Positions 8,973 to 16,621 of a stretch of DNA of 64,000 nt are shown piece after piece. Under the pieces are notes generated by a model. The model did no database searches. It saw nothing but the letters and a program-made list of their open reading frames with translations, and had not been told where the DNA came from. Every line of letters begins with the position of its first letter. Within the stretch, counting starts at the first letter, position 1. This stretch comes from Arenibacter sp. F20364 (GTDB lineage Bacteria > Bacteroidota > Bacteroidia > Flavobacteriales > Flavobacteriaceae). The position numbers and the translations under genes are program-made. The DNA lies in contig NZ_JALKBD010000003.1 in NCBI RefSeq assembly GCF_023015905.1, positions 124,001 to 188,000 on the forward strand. The letters run 5' to 3'.

Positions 8973-10256
8973 CTATTTGGAAGTATTCAAAAATTTGGGT
9001 TTGATGACCAACATGGCCCATGCCCAGTTTTGGCTACTGGCGGCAGCATCCTCAGTGATACCCTTTAATTCATACATGCCATCATTGGCAAACATTTGGG
9101 AATAACCCAGTTGTAGGGAATAACCGTTGAATGCCTGCGAAAAAACAAGATCCAATTCTGTCCCCAACGATTTTTCCCCACTGGGCAATTCTTGTTCTCC
9201 ACTAAAGTTAAGTGCCTTGACCATTAAGCTAGATTTCTCCCCAAGTTTGAAATTGGCACTCACATGAACATCGAACAATCCAACTGAATTGGCATGATTT
9301 CCTACGTAGAAATAATCCATAAATCCATTGAATTTATGATTGGTGCCGTAAAGGGGGAAAAAGGCTTCCATTTTATCCCCAGTACTGGTATCGTTGCCAC
9401 TTATCATTTCCAATCCCGCCCCTAGGGCAACTTTGGCGGAGGCCTTGTATTTAAAATCAAGTCCCAACAAATAGGCGCCACCTACATCAACTGCACCTTG
9501 TCTTTCCCCAGTTTGAATAAAAGCGTTCAAAGCAGCCCCGAAACTTCCCTTTTTATAATCTAAATGTGTGCCTAGGGTCTGTAAATTGCTTATACCGTCA
9601 GGCGTTGTGCCATCAACTTCAAAATTCTGGAAGCCATTGTTCAACATCAAAAGACTTCCGTTAAGATTTTTCCAACCTTGTTTTAGGTATAGGTATTGCA
9701 TTGTTTTATAGGAGAAGAACCCAGTAGTGTTATAGGCATTCCCAACCGATTGAAAGCCACTTGGGTTATCATAGTCTTGACTAAATGCCAAGCCAAGATC
9801 CAACTGAAAACTCCCTATGGCGTATTTTAAAATTGCGGCATCGTGATTACGTCCCTGTTGTGTCCAGCCAACACTGCCCATTATTCGCTGATCGTCGTAG
9901 TCCAAGGTCTGTCTTCCCAATTTGGCGGAAAAATTACTTCCCAAATTTATATCTGCCCAGGCCTCGAAAACGGCGAAGGAATTATTCTCATCATCTGGTA
10001 GAAGCTGTCTGTTTTCGCCCCATACCATGACGTCTTGAAGGCTTAGGTAAAAGGTATACGCATCAATGACATAGCCAGCATTTAATCGCATACGGGTTGA
10101 AACCCCAAAACCGGCATCTGCATCATCGGCAATTATACTGCCAAAACCGTGACGTAATTCGGTTCGAGGTCTAAATTCTCCATCCAAAGTAAACTGTGCT
10201 CTGGCAATTGATCCATAAAGGGATATTAGGGTAAATAAAATATATATTGGTTTCAT
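8973..10256 (-). CDS. Outer-membrane porin (alginate-export-like), probable nitrate porin
   Basis: A 427-residue beta-barrel protein. The ATG at 10256 is chosen over one at 10301 because it begins a proper signal peptide (MKPIYILFTLISLYGSIARA, cleaved before Gln). The mature protein opens with 'EFRPRTELRHGFG' and continues with 'TRMRLNAGY', 'AKLGRQTLDYDDQR' and alternating aromatic strands, the pattern of the alginate-export/phosphate-selective porin-like family of Bacteroidetes. It lies between the nitrate regulator and narK, all on the minus strand, and is followed by a clear terminator. The location suggests passage of nitrate or nitrite across the outer membrane; the substrate is inferred from context only. 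Confidence 0.8.
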   Translation of the reverse strand: MKPIYILFTLISLYGSIARAQFTLDGEFRPRTELRHGFGSIIADDADAGFGVSTRMRLNAGYVIDAYTFYLSLQDVMVWGENRQLLPDDENNSFAVFEAWADINLGSNFSAKLGRQTLDYDDQRIMGSVGWTQQGRNHDAAILKYAIGSFQLDLGLAFSQDYDNPSGFQSVGNAYNTTGFFSYKTMQYLYLKQGWKNLNGSLLMLNNGFQNFEVDGTTPDGISNLQTLGTHLDYKKGSFGAALNAFIQTGERQGAVDVGGAYLLGLDFKYKASAKVALGAGLEMISGNDTSTGDKMEAFFPLYGTNHKFNGFMDYFYVGNHANSVGLFDVHVSANFKLGEKSSLMVKALNFSGEQELPSGEKSLGTELDLVFSQAFNGYSLQLGYSQMFANDGMYELKGITEDAAASSQNWAWAMLVIKPKFLNTSK

Positions 10257-10478
10257 CTGTAGATAGGTATTTATTAGTTTAGGAGTAGAACCAGTAAACA
10301 TAAGAATAAAATTGCCATTAATCGTCCAGGTTCCTGTAAAGAATTATTGTTTCCTGTGTCGTATTTTGATCAGAATTACGGAATGAAATAATCGCAAATA
10401 TCCATTCCGTATTCTGTTTTAAATTTCAGTGGTTTTTCGGGTTAAAGTGCCACAATGGGCACAGCAGATAATTCCCAT

Positions 10479-11897
10479 TTATTTATCGACTCCTGATAAT
10501 ATAAGCTCTGCCTTAGTTTCTTCAATAACAGCCATTTCATCGGCCGTAGCAAACTTAATAGCTAGGGATAGAAGGGCTGCTAATACTATAAATCCTCCTA
10601 TTACAAAAAATCCGCTGGATACTGCAGAAGCGGCAGCGGTAGTCTGGGCAGCCTTTACAGCCTGCTCGCCCAATTCGCTGTTGGCGGCTATGGCAGCACT
10701 TTCGGCCACGGCCGATTTGGATTTTAATAACATGGCGGCCAAAAAGGCTCCAACGTTTCCTCCTGCCCCAACAATTCCGGAAATAGATCCTATTGCCTTC
10801 TTGTTAATAAAGGGCACAACTGAGAAAGTGGCGCCTTCTGCCATTTGTACGGTAAGACTAAAAGCTATCAAAAATATCATGCCAAATACCAGACTGGTGG
10901 TCACTGAAAAGATGGAAAGCATTAGGCCCTCCGTAGCCAAAATCAAGGCAAGAAAAATTACCCTACCACGTAATCCTCGTAATTTGCCGAATAGATCGCC
11001 GAAATAGCCCCCTAATGTCCGGGCAAAAATATTCATAAGGGCAAACGACAATACCAAATTTCCTGCCGTAGAACGATCCAGGCCAAATCTATTCTGAAGA
11101 TAATCGTCCATGGTACCATACACTGTTAATTCTATTCCAAAACAAGCCGCGTAAACTAGAAACAAGATCCAGACCCTGTAATCCTTTAATGTGCTCAAGA
11201 AGGATACTTCATCTTTCTTTAAATTAGGCATTTTACCTGCCAGCTTCAATTCTTTAAAATTGCCTTCAGGCGTATCCCTGGTAAAGAAGTAATATATAAG
11301 TCCCATTGAGAAGCAAATAACCCCGGCAATTACCATAGAATATCTCCAGGCAACTTCATCCGCAATTCCAAAACTAACAACTCCTGCTGCGATCAATGGC
11401 ATTCCCAAACGGTTGGCCCCTCCACCTAGATTTCCCCAGCCTGCAGACGTAGCATTTGCCGTACCTACTATATTGGGAGCGAACATTATAGAAGTATGGA
11501 ATTGGGTTATTACGAAAGAAGCGCCAATAAAACCAATAAATAACCTACAAATTAGAAATTGTAGCGGCGTTTGTACAAAACCTAGAAGTATAACAGGGAT
11601 GGAACCTAGAATCAATAAATAGGTATAGCATAATCTAGGACCATATTTATCACATAATTTTCCAATTAACAAACGGGCAAATACGGTTCCCGAAACAGCC
11701 AAAATAATGGAATTCCACTTTTGCGTTGGGGTCAATCCCAAGTCTTTAACAACATCGGGCATAAAAGGAACGATACCGAACCATGCAAAAAAACAAATGA
11801 AAAAGGCTATTGAGGTAATCCAAAACGTACGTATTGGTATACTCCTCAAGTTTAAAAGTTCTAATTTCGTAGCTTTAGCAGAGACAAATTCTTTCAT
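10479..11897 (-). CDS. narK: NarK-type nitrate/nitrite transporter (MFS)
   Basis: A 472-residue inner-membrane transporter with about 12 hydrophobic segments. The ATG at 11897 is preferred; an upstream frame would need TTG and would run into the promoter. Both signature segments of the nitrate/nitrite porter family are present: 'AGWGNLGGGANRLG' in the N-half and 'GIVGAGGNVGAFLA' in the C-half. The MFS loop motif 'GKLCDKYGPR' is also there. The segment near the C-terminus between the last helices is Ala-rich and longer than usual. It probably imports nitrate and may export nitrite. Its promoter carries three TACGTA palindromes and a TATTTTTG -7 box. Confidence 0.93.
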   Translation of the reverse strand: MKEFVSAKATKLELLNLRSIPIRTFWITSIAFFICFFAWFGIVPFMPDVVKDLGLTPTQKWNSIILAVSGTVFARLLIGKLCDKYGPRLCYTYLLILGSIPVILLGFVQTPLQFLICRLFIGFIGASFVITQFHTSIMFAPNIVGTANATSAGWGNLGGGANRLGMPLIAAGVVSFGIADEVAWRYSMVIAGVICFSMGLIYYFFTRDTPEGNFKELKLAGKMPNLKKDEVSFLSTLKDYRVWILFLVYAACFGIELTVYGTMDDYLQNRFGLDRSTAGNLVLSFALMNIFARTLGGYFGDLFGKLRGLRGRVIFLALILATEGLMLSIFSVTTSLVFGMIFLIAFSLTVQMAEGATFSVVPFINKKAIGSISGIVGAGGNVGAFLAAMLLKSKSAVAESAAIAANSELGEQAVKAAQTTAAASAVSSGFFVIGGFIVLAALLSLAIKFATADEMAVIEETKAELILSGVDK

Positions 11898-11938
11898 AAC
11901 TGAATTGTTTATAGGATTAGTTATTTCGTTTAACAATT

Positions 11939-11946
11939 CAAAAATA
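11939..11946 (-). promoter_or_regulatory. Predicted -7 box of narK (TATTTTTG)
   Basis: On the minus strand this reads TATTTTTG, matching the Bacteroidetes consensus TAnnTTTG, about 42 nt before the narK ATG. No TTTG -33 box is found at the usual distance, which suits an activator-dependent promoter. Its first two bases are shared with a TACGTA site. Confidence 0.5.
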
Positions 11947-11983
11947 CGTATTTCTACGTATTATTACTTATTATTTTTACGTA
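11945..11983. promoter_or_regulatory. Three TACGTA palindromes in the narK control region
   Basis: Copies at 11945-11950, 11955-11960 and 11978-11983. The first two are 10 bp apart, one helical turn. The closest one overlaps the -7 box of narK by two bases. Confidence 0.6.
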
Positions 11984-12103
11984 ATACTGAAAATAAGTAG
12001 TGTTTTTATGAAGGTGGGAAAATATTAAGCTTGCGATTGTGAAATTGTAATTAATTAGTTAGTCCTGTTGCCATATTGTAAATGTGAGGTTTTAGTTTGA
12101 TAC

Positions 12104-12871
12104 CTAATAGTAGAGTGCACGTTGGATTTCCTCTTCAAAAAAGGATGGATGTTCGGCTACTACTTCCCCAACAACTATTATTCCAGGTTGTGCAATATCG
12201 ATTTGGTCAACAAGGGAGCCTGCATCTTTTAGAAGTCCAGTTAAACAGGTTTCGTTCTCAACAGTTCCATTTTGAATAACGGCAAAAGGGGTTAGTCCAT
12301 TTCTATTCTCAGCAATTTTATCAGCTATTTCCAAAAATCTACGTACTCCCATTAATATGATCATGGTAGCAGATGACTTGGCAGCAAGCTCCAGATCTTC
12401 GGAAAAGGAGCCATCGCGTTTTGTGGCTGTCATCACCCAAAAGCTGCTGCTTATTCCCCGTCTGGTTACCGGAATTCCCTGGCTGGCAGGAACGGCTATG
12501 GCACTGGTTACCCCTGGCACCACTGTTACAGGTATACCGAATGATTCCACGTATTCCAATTCTTCACTGGCTCTACCGAATACAAAAGGATCGCCTCCCT
12601 TTAATCGCACAACATGTCCGTGGATAAAGGCTTTTTCTACTATTAATTTATTAATCTCCTCTTGGGTTAGGGAATGCTCTCCACATCTTTTCCCTACATA
12701 GATTTTGGGAATATCCGGATTTAGTTCCTGAAGTAAATCCGTACTTATAAGAGCATCATATAAGATTACATCGGCATCTTCCAATGTTCTGTATCCTCTA
12801 ATGGTAATAAGGTCGCTACTTCCCGGACCAGCACCTACTAAACTAACTTTTGGGTCTTTGGATATACTCAT
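12104..12871 (-). CDS. cobA: Uroporphyrinogen-III C-methyltransferase (siroheme pathway)
   Basis: A 255-residue SUMT. It methylates uroporphyrinogen III with S-adenosylmethionine to precorrin-2, the first committed step toward siroheme, the cofactor of NirB. Family motifs are all visible: 'SLVGAGPGSSDLITIRG' at the N-terminus, 'VRLKGGDPFVFGRASEE' in the middle, and 'TSAIAVPASQGIPVTRRG'. Length is that of a single-domain SUMT; the dehydrogenase/ferrochelatase part of CysG is not fused and not elsewhere in the window. It is divergent from nirB and shares its 126-bp control region with five TACGTA sites. Confidence 0.95.
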   Translation of the reverse strand: MSISKDPKVSLVGAGPGSSDLITIRGYRTLEDADVILYDALISTDLLQELNPDIPKIYVGKRCGEHSLTQEEINKLIVEKAFIHGHVVRLKGGDPFVFGRASEELEYVESFGIPVTVVPGVTSAIAVPASQGIPVTRRGISSSFWVMTATKRDGSFSEDLELAAKSSATMIILMGVRRFLEIADKIAENRNGLTPFAVIQNGTVENETCLTGLLKDAGSLVDQIDIAQPGIIVVGEVVAEHPSFFEEEIQRALYY

Positions 12872-12911
12872 GATTTCTACTTTTTTAGATGTGCAATTAA
12901 GAATTTCGCAA

Positions 12912-12919
12912 CAAACCTA
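12912..12919 (-). promoter_or_regulatory. Predicted -7 box of cobA (TAGGTTTG)
   Basis: On the minus strand this reads TAGGTTTG, a match to TAnnTTTG, about 41 nt before the cobA ATG. A TACGTA overlaps it by exactly two bases, the same register seen at narK. Confidence 0.5.
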
Positions 12920-12998
12920 CGTATTTATTTTCATAAAAACATATAAATATTACGTAATTATACGTAATATTGCTACGTAACATTTAATAGTATACGTA
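12918..12998. promoter_or_regulatory. Five TACGTA palindromes between cobA and nirB
   Basis: Copies at 12918-12923, 12951-12956, 12961-12966, 12974-12979 and 12993-12998, in the 126-bp divergent gap. Two lie 10 bp apart. The last one ends on the A of the nirB start codon. Confidence 0.65.
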
Positions 12999-15514
12999 TG
13001 AAGACCGTAATTGTAGTTGGAAATGGAATGGTTGGATACAAATTCTGTGAGAAATTTGTTTCCAAAGTTGACCAAGACTCCTTTAAGCTAATTGTTTTCG
13101 GAGAAGAACCAAGAGTGGCCTATGATAGGGTACATTTAAGCGAGTATTTTGAAAATGGTGATGCGGAGCGTTTATCCATGGCTCCTAGAGAATGGTACCA
13201 GGAAAATAACATTGAACTTTATACCAATGAGAGGGTAACGGATATTCACAGAAATTCAAAAACAATAACAACGCTAAGCGATAAGACCTTTAATTATGAT
13301 TACCTGGTTTTGGCAACAGGCTCGAGTCCTTTTGTTCCACAAATAAATGGAGTGGATAAGGATGGTGTGTTCGTATATAGGACCATAGAGGATTTGGAAG
13401 ATACCCTTGCTTATGCCGAAAAGATAAAACAAACCGTTGCCAAACCGAAGGCGGCCATATTAGGAGGTGGATTATTGGGTCTAGAAGCGGCCAAGGCCGT
13501 AATGGACATGGGATTGGAGCCCCATGTGATTGAATTTGCTCCTAAATTAATGCCAAGACAATTGGATACCAGGAGTAGTAAGGTACTTCAAGTAAAACTG
13601 GAGTCTATGGGAATCAATATTCATTTGAGCAAAGCAACCAATCAAATTCTAGGCAATGGCCATGTCATAGGAATGGAGTTTGGGGAAGATGACTTACTTA
13701 ATGTAGATATGTTGGTGATTTCAGCAGGAATAAGACCTAGGGACGAATTGGGAAAAAGTTGCGGCCTTAAAATGGGTACCAGAGGTGGTATAGTGGTGGA
13801 TAATAAAATGAGAACTTCAGACCCCAGTATTTTTGCTATTGGGGAAATAGCCCTTTATAACCAAATGATCTATGGTCTGGTTGCTCCGGGATACGAGATG
13901 GCAGGTGTTGCAGTAGATCAAATTCTAGGTAATGAAGAAACCCTTATGGCAGCAGAAATAGATATGTCCACCAAACTTAAATTGATCGGTGTGGACGTAG
14001 CCAGTTTTGGGACGCCATTTATGCCAGCAGAAAAAGGTCACTCCATTATTTTTGAAAACAAAACAGAAAGCCTTTATAAGAGAATCAATGTAAGTCATGA
14101 CGGTAAAAAACTTTTAGGGGGGATCCTGGTAGGTGATGCCAAAGATTACAACATGCTCTTGCAGATGTATCTGAATGAAATGCCTCTGCCCAAAAATCCA
14201 GAAAACCTTATTCTAGGAAGTCGAGGTGGTGAGGATGTGTCATTTGGCAGTGCCATGGATCTTCCGGATACGGCCGTGGTATGTTCCTGTGAAGCTGTGA
14301 CCAAAGGTCAAATATGTTGCTCGGTAAAAGATGATGGTAACGAAAGTGTAAAGGCCATTTCCAAAGCTACCAAGGCTACTACAGGTTGTGGCGGGTGTAA
14401 ACCAATGGTAGTCGATCTAGTCAAGGAAACCCTTAAATCCTTGGGTAAAGTGGTAAAGGAATCCATTTGCGAGCATTTTGAATATTCTAGACAAGAACTG
14501 TATGATATTGTTAAACTGAGGAAAATTGAAGATTACGATTCCTTGTTGGACGGGGTTGGGAAAGGACATGGATGTGAAGTTTGTAAACCTGCAGTTGCCT
14601 CAATATTTGCCAGTATTTATAATGAAACTGCCAATAGGCAAGCAACTATTCAGGATACTAATGATCGATATTTGGCCAATATTCAAAGAAATGGAACCTA
14701 TTCTGTTGTTCCAAGGGTGGCAGCCGGAGAAATTACCCCAAAACAACTGTTGGCCATTGGTAGAATAGCTCAAAAATATGATTTGTATACCAAAATTACG
14801 GGCGGGCAGCGTATAGACATGTTCGGCGCACAATTACACGAATTACCCCTTATATGGGAAGAATTGATAGCAGAAGGTTTTGAAACCGGTCAGGCCTACG
14901 GCAAATCACTACGTACCGTTAAAAGTTGTGTAGGTTCTACCTGGTGCCGATATGGGATGGATGAAAGTGTGACATTTGCCATAGATATCGAGAACCGTTA
15001 CAAGGGCATACGCTCCCCTCATAAAATTAAGGGAGGTGTTTCCGGATGTATTAGGGAATGTGCAGAGGCCAGGAATAAAGATTTCGGTTTTATCGCTGTT
15101 GAAGGTGGATGGAACGTATATATATGTGGCAATGGTGGAGCCAATCCACAACATGCACAATTGCTTGTCGAAAAGGTAGACAAGGTAACTGCCACAAAAT
15201 ATGTGGACCGATTCTTAATGTACTATATACAGACCGCTCCTCCCCTAACCCGTACAGCTGCCTGGTTGGATAAACTGGAAGGTGGTATAGATTATGTGAA
15301 AGATGTGGTTATCAACGATTGTCTCGGTATTGCGGAAGAATTGGATATGGAAATGCAACATTTGGTGGATACTTACAAGTGCGAATGGAAAGAGGCCGTT
15401 GAAAATCCTGAAATAAGGGCAAGGTACACTCATTTTGTAAATGCCGAAGAAGCCGATGACACTATCGAATTTGTTTCCTTAAGAGAGCAGAAAATGCCGA
15501 AAGCGTGGGCTTAG
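12998..15514 (+). CDS. nirB: Assimilatory nitrite reductase, large subunit
   Basis: An 838-residue cytoplasmic enzyme that reduces nitrite to ammonium with NAD(P)H. The order is FAD/NAD(P)H domain (1-300, 'VIVVGNGMVGYKF' and 'AILGGGLLGLEAA'), BFD-like [2Fe-2S] domain (CSC near 427, CGGC near 466), a second half BFD segment (CEVC near 528), then the siroheme/[4Fe-4S] domain. Its ligands are intact: CVGSTWC near 644 and CIREC near 683. Length is typical of NirB. The ATG at 12998 overlaps a TACGTA palindrome. nirD follows after 88 nt. Confidence 0.97.
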   Translation: MKTVIVVGNGMVGYKFCEKFVSKVDQDSFKLIVFGEEPRVAYDRVHLSEYFENGDAERLSMAPREWYQENNIELYTNERVTDIHRNSKTITTLSDKTFNYDYLVLATGSSPFVPQINGVDKDGVFVYRTIEDLEDTLAYAEKIKQTVAKPKAAILGGGLLGLEAAKAVMDMGLEPHVIEFAPKLMPRQLDTRSSKVLQVKLESMGINIHLSKATNQILGNGHVIGMEFGEDDLLNVDMLVISAGIRPRDELGKSCGLKMGTRGGIVVDNKMRTSDPSIFAIGEIALYNQMIYGLVAPGYEMAGVAVDQILGNEETLMAAEIDMSTKLKLIGVDVASFGTPFMPAEKGHSIIFENKTESLYKRINVSHDGKKLLGGILVGDAKDYNMLLQMYLNEMPLPKNPENLILGSRGGEDVSFGSAMDLPDTAVVCSCEAVTKGQICCSVKDDGNESVKAISKATKATTGCGGCKPMVVDLVKETLKSLGKVVKESICEHFEYSRQELYDIVKLRKIEDYDSLLDGVGKGHGCEVCKPAVASIFASIYNETANRQATIQDTNDRYLANIQRNGTYSVVPRVAAGEITPKQLLAIGRIAQKYDLYTKITGGQRIDMFGAQLHELPLIWEELIAEGFETGQAYGKSLRTVKSCVGSTWCRYGMDESVTFAIDIENRYKGIRSPHKIKGGVSGCIRECAEARNKDFGFIAVEGGWNVYICGNGGANPQHAQLLVEKVDKVTATKYVDRFLMYYIQTAPPLTRTAAWLDKLEGGIDYVKDVVINDCLGIAEELDMEMQHLVDTYKCEWKEAVENPEIRARYTHFVNAEEADDTIEFVSLREQKMPKAWA

Positions 15515-15602
15515 TAGTGGTCAGGGACAATAGGTCCCCAAGTAAAGTACAATGTTGAACAGCAGGTACAACACAGTTGTAACCTCTCTAAAATAACTAG
15601 AA

Positions 15603-15980
15603 ATGATTTCAATTTTAAACACTTACGAAGCAGTGGAGCCAGAAAAAGTGAGTCTTTGGTTTAAGGCGGCCCCTGTAGAAAAATTTCCAGAAAATGGTGG
15701 TGCTTGTGTAAAATACAAGGATAAACAAATTGCAGTTTTTAATTTTACAAGGGAAGGGACATGGTATGCATGCCAAAATTTATGTCCCCATAAGATGGAA
15801 ATGGTGTTGTCCAGGGGAATGATAGGGGAAGACCAAGGCGAGCCCAAAGTAGCCTGTCCCCTGCATAAAAATTCCTTTTCATTAAAAACGGGCAAGCATC
15901 TAAATGGGGATTTGAATAGCATAGCAACATATCCGGTTAAAATAGAGAACGACTTTGTTTATATTGGTTTTTCTGAATAG
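15603..15980 (+). CDS. nirD: Nitrite reductase small subunit, Rieske type
   Basis: A 125-residue NirD. It has the Rieske [2Fe-2S] ligand pairs, 'CPHKME' (Cys-x-His) near residue 60 and 'ACPLHKNSF' (Cys-x2-His) near residue 83. It partners NirB in the NAD(P)H-dependent reduction of nitrite. The gene is 88 nt after nirB and 24 nt before the DUF4202 gene. A 12-bp perfect inverted repeat (15961-15972 with 15988-15999) spans its stop codon. Confidence 0.93.
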   Translation: MISILNTYEAVEPEKVSLWFKAAPVEKFPENGGACVKYKDKQIAVFNFTREGTWYACQNLCPHKMEMVLSRGMIGEDQGEPKVACPLHKNSFSLKTGKHLNGDLNSIATYPVKIENDFVYIGFSE

Positions 15981-15999
15981 CTTTGGAAAAAACCAATAT
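15961..15999 (+). other. Perfect 12-bp inverted repeat across the nirD stop
   Basis: Left arm atattggttttt (15961-15972), right arm aaaaaccaatat (15988-15999), loop 15 nt. It includes the nirD stop in the loop and ends 5 nt before the next ATG, so it could hide the start of the DUF4202 gene or mark an RNA-processing site. There is no T-run after it on the plus strand. Confidence 0.5.
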
Positions 16000-16004
16000 C
16001 GAAC

Positions 16005-16592
16005 ATGGCCTCAGAAAAACTAAAAAATGCCTTTCACTTATTTGACAAGGCAAATGAAAATGATCCGAATAAGGAGATGTGGCAGGGTCAGGAATATCCA
16101 AAGGAGTTACTGTACGCCATCAGAATGACCGAGAAGTTAAATAGGTATGCTCCGGAAGCACCGGAATCGCTACAACTTACCGCTAGATGTCAGCATATTC
16201 AAAGGTGGGAAATTCCTAGGGAATCCTATGAAATGAACAGAACCGGCTATTTAAAATGGCGACAGGACCTAAAAAAGTTTCATGCTCAGAAGGCGGGTGC
16301 CATCCTTAGGGAAGTGGGTTATGATCAAGAAATGATAAATAAGGTAGCTTTTTTATTGGAAAAGAAGCAACTTAAAAAAAATTCGGAGACACAGACCTTG
16401 GAAGATGTTATATGCCTTGTCTTTCTGGAGTTCTATTTCGAGCCATTTTCGCATAAATATCCCGAGGAAAAATTAATTGAAATCCTTCAAAAAACATGGC
16501 GAAAAATGTCCGATAAAGGGCATCAAGCTGCATTAAAGCTACCCTTGTCCAAGGATTCCCTAGACTTGATAGGCAGAGCACTTAAGGGATAA
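16005..16592 (+). CDS. DUF4202-family protein linked to nitrite reductase
   Basis: A 195-residue soluble protein without a signal peptide. It resembles the DUF4202 family, known mainly from nitrogen-assimilation neighbourhoods; the biochemical role is unknown. Visible features are conserved His, Arg, Trp and Glu residues in 'CQHIQRWEIPRESY' near residue 61 and a mostly helical composition. Its spacing after nirD and before the kinase suggests one transcript nirB-nirD-DUF4202-kinase. I assign the family from recall of its motifs, not from a search. Confidence 0.75.
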   Translation: MASEKLKNAFHLFDKANENDPNKEMWQGQEYPKELLYAIRMTEKLNRYAPEAPESLQLTARCQHIQRWEIPRESYEMNRTGYLKWRQDLKKFHAQKAGAILREVGYDQEMINKVAFLLEKKQLKKNSETQTLEDVICLVFLEFYFEPFSHKYPEEKLIEILQKTWRKMSDKGHQAALKLPLSKDSLDLIGRALKG

Positions 16593-16621
16593 GGGCTAAT
16601 TTTTATCAATACTATTTGGGA

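Noticed and set aside
10429-11007. A 192-codon plus-strand frame opposite narK
   Set aside because: It is antisense to a clear transporter gene, with low-complexity composition and no recognisable domain.
15515-15602. Possible short hairpin (gggac/gtccc) between nirB and nirD
   Set aside because: Only five base pairs, no T-run, and the two genes must be co-expressed.
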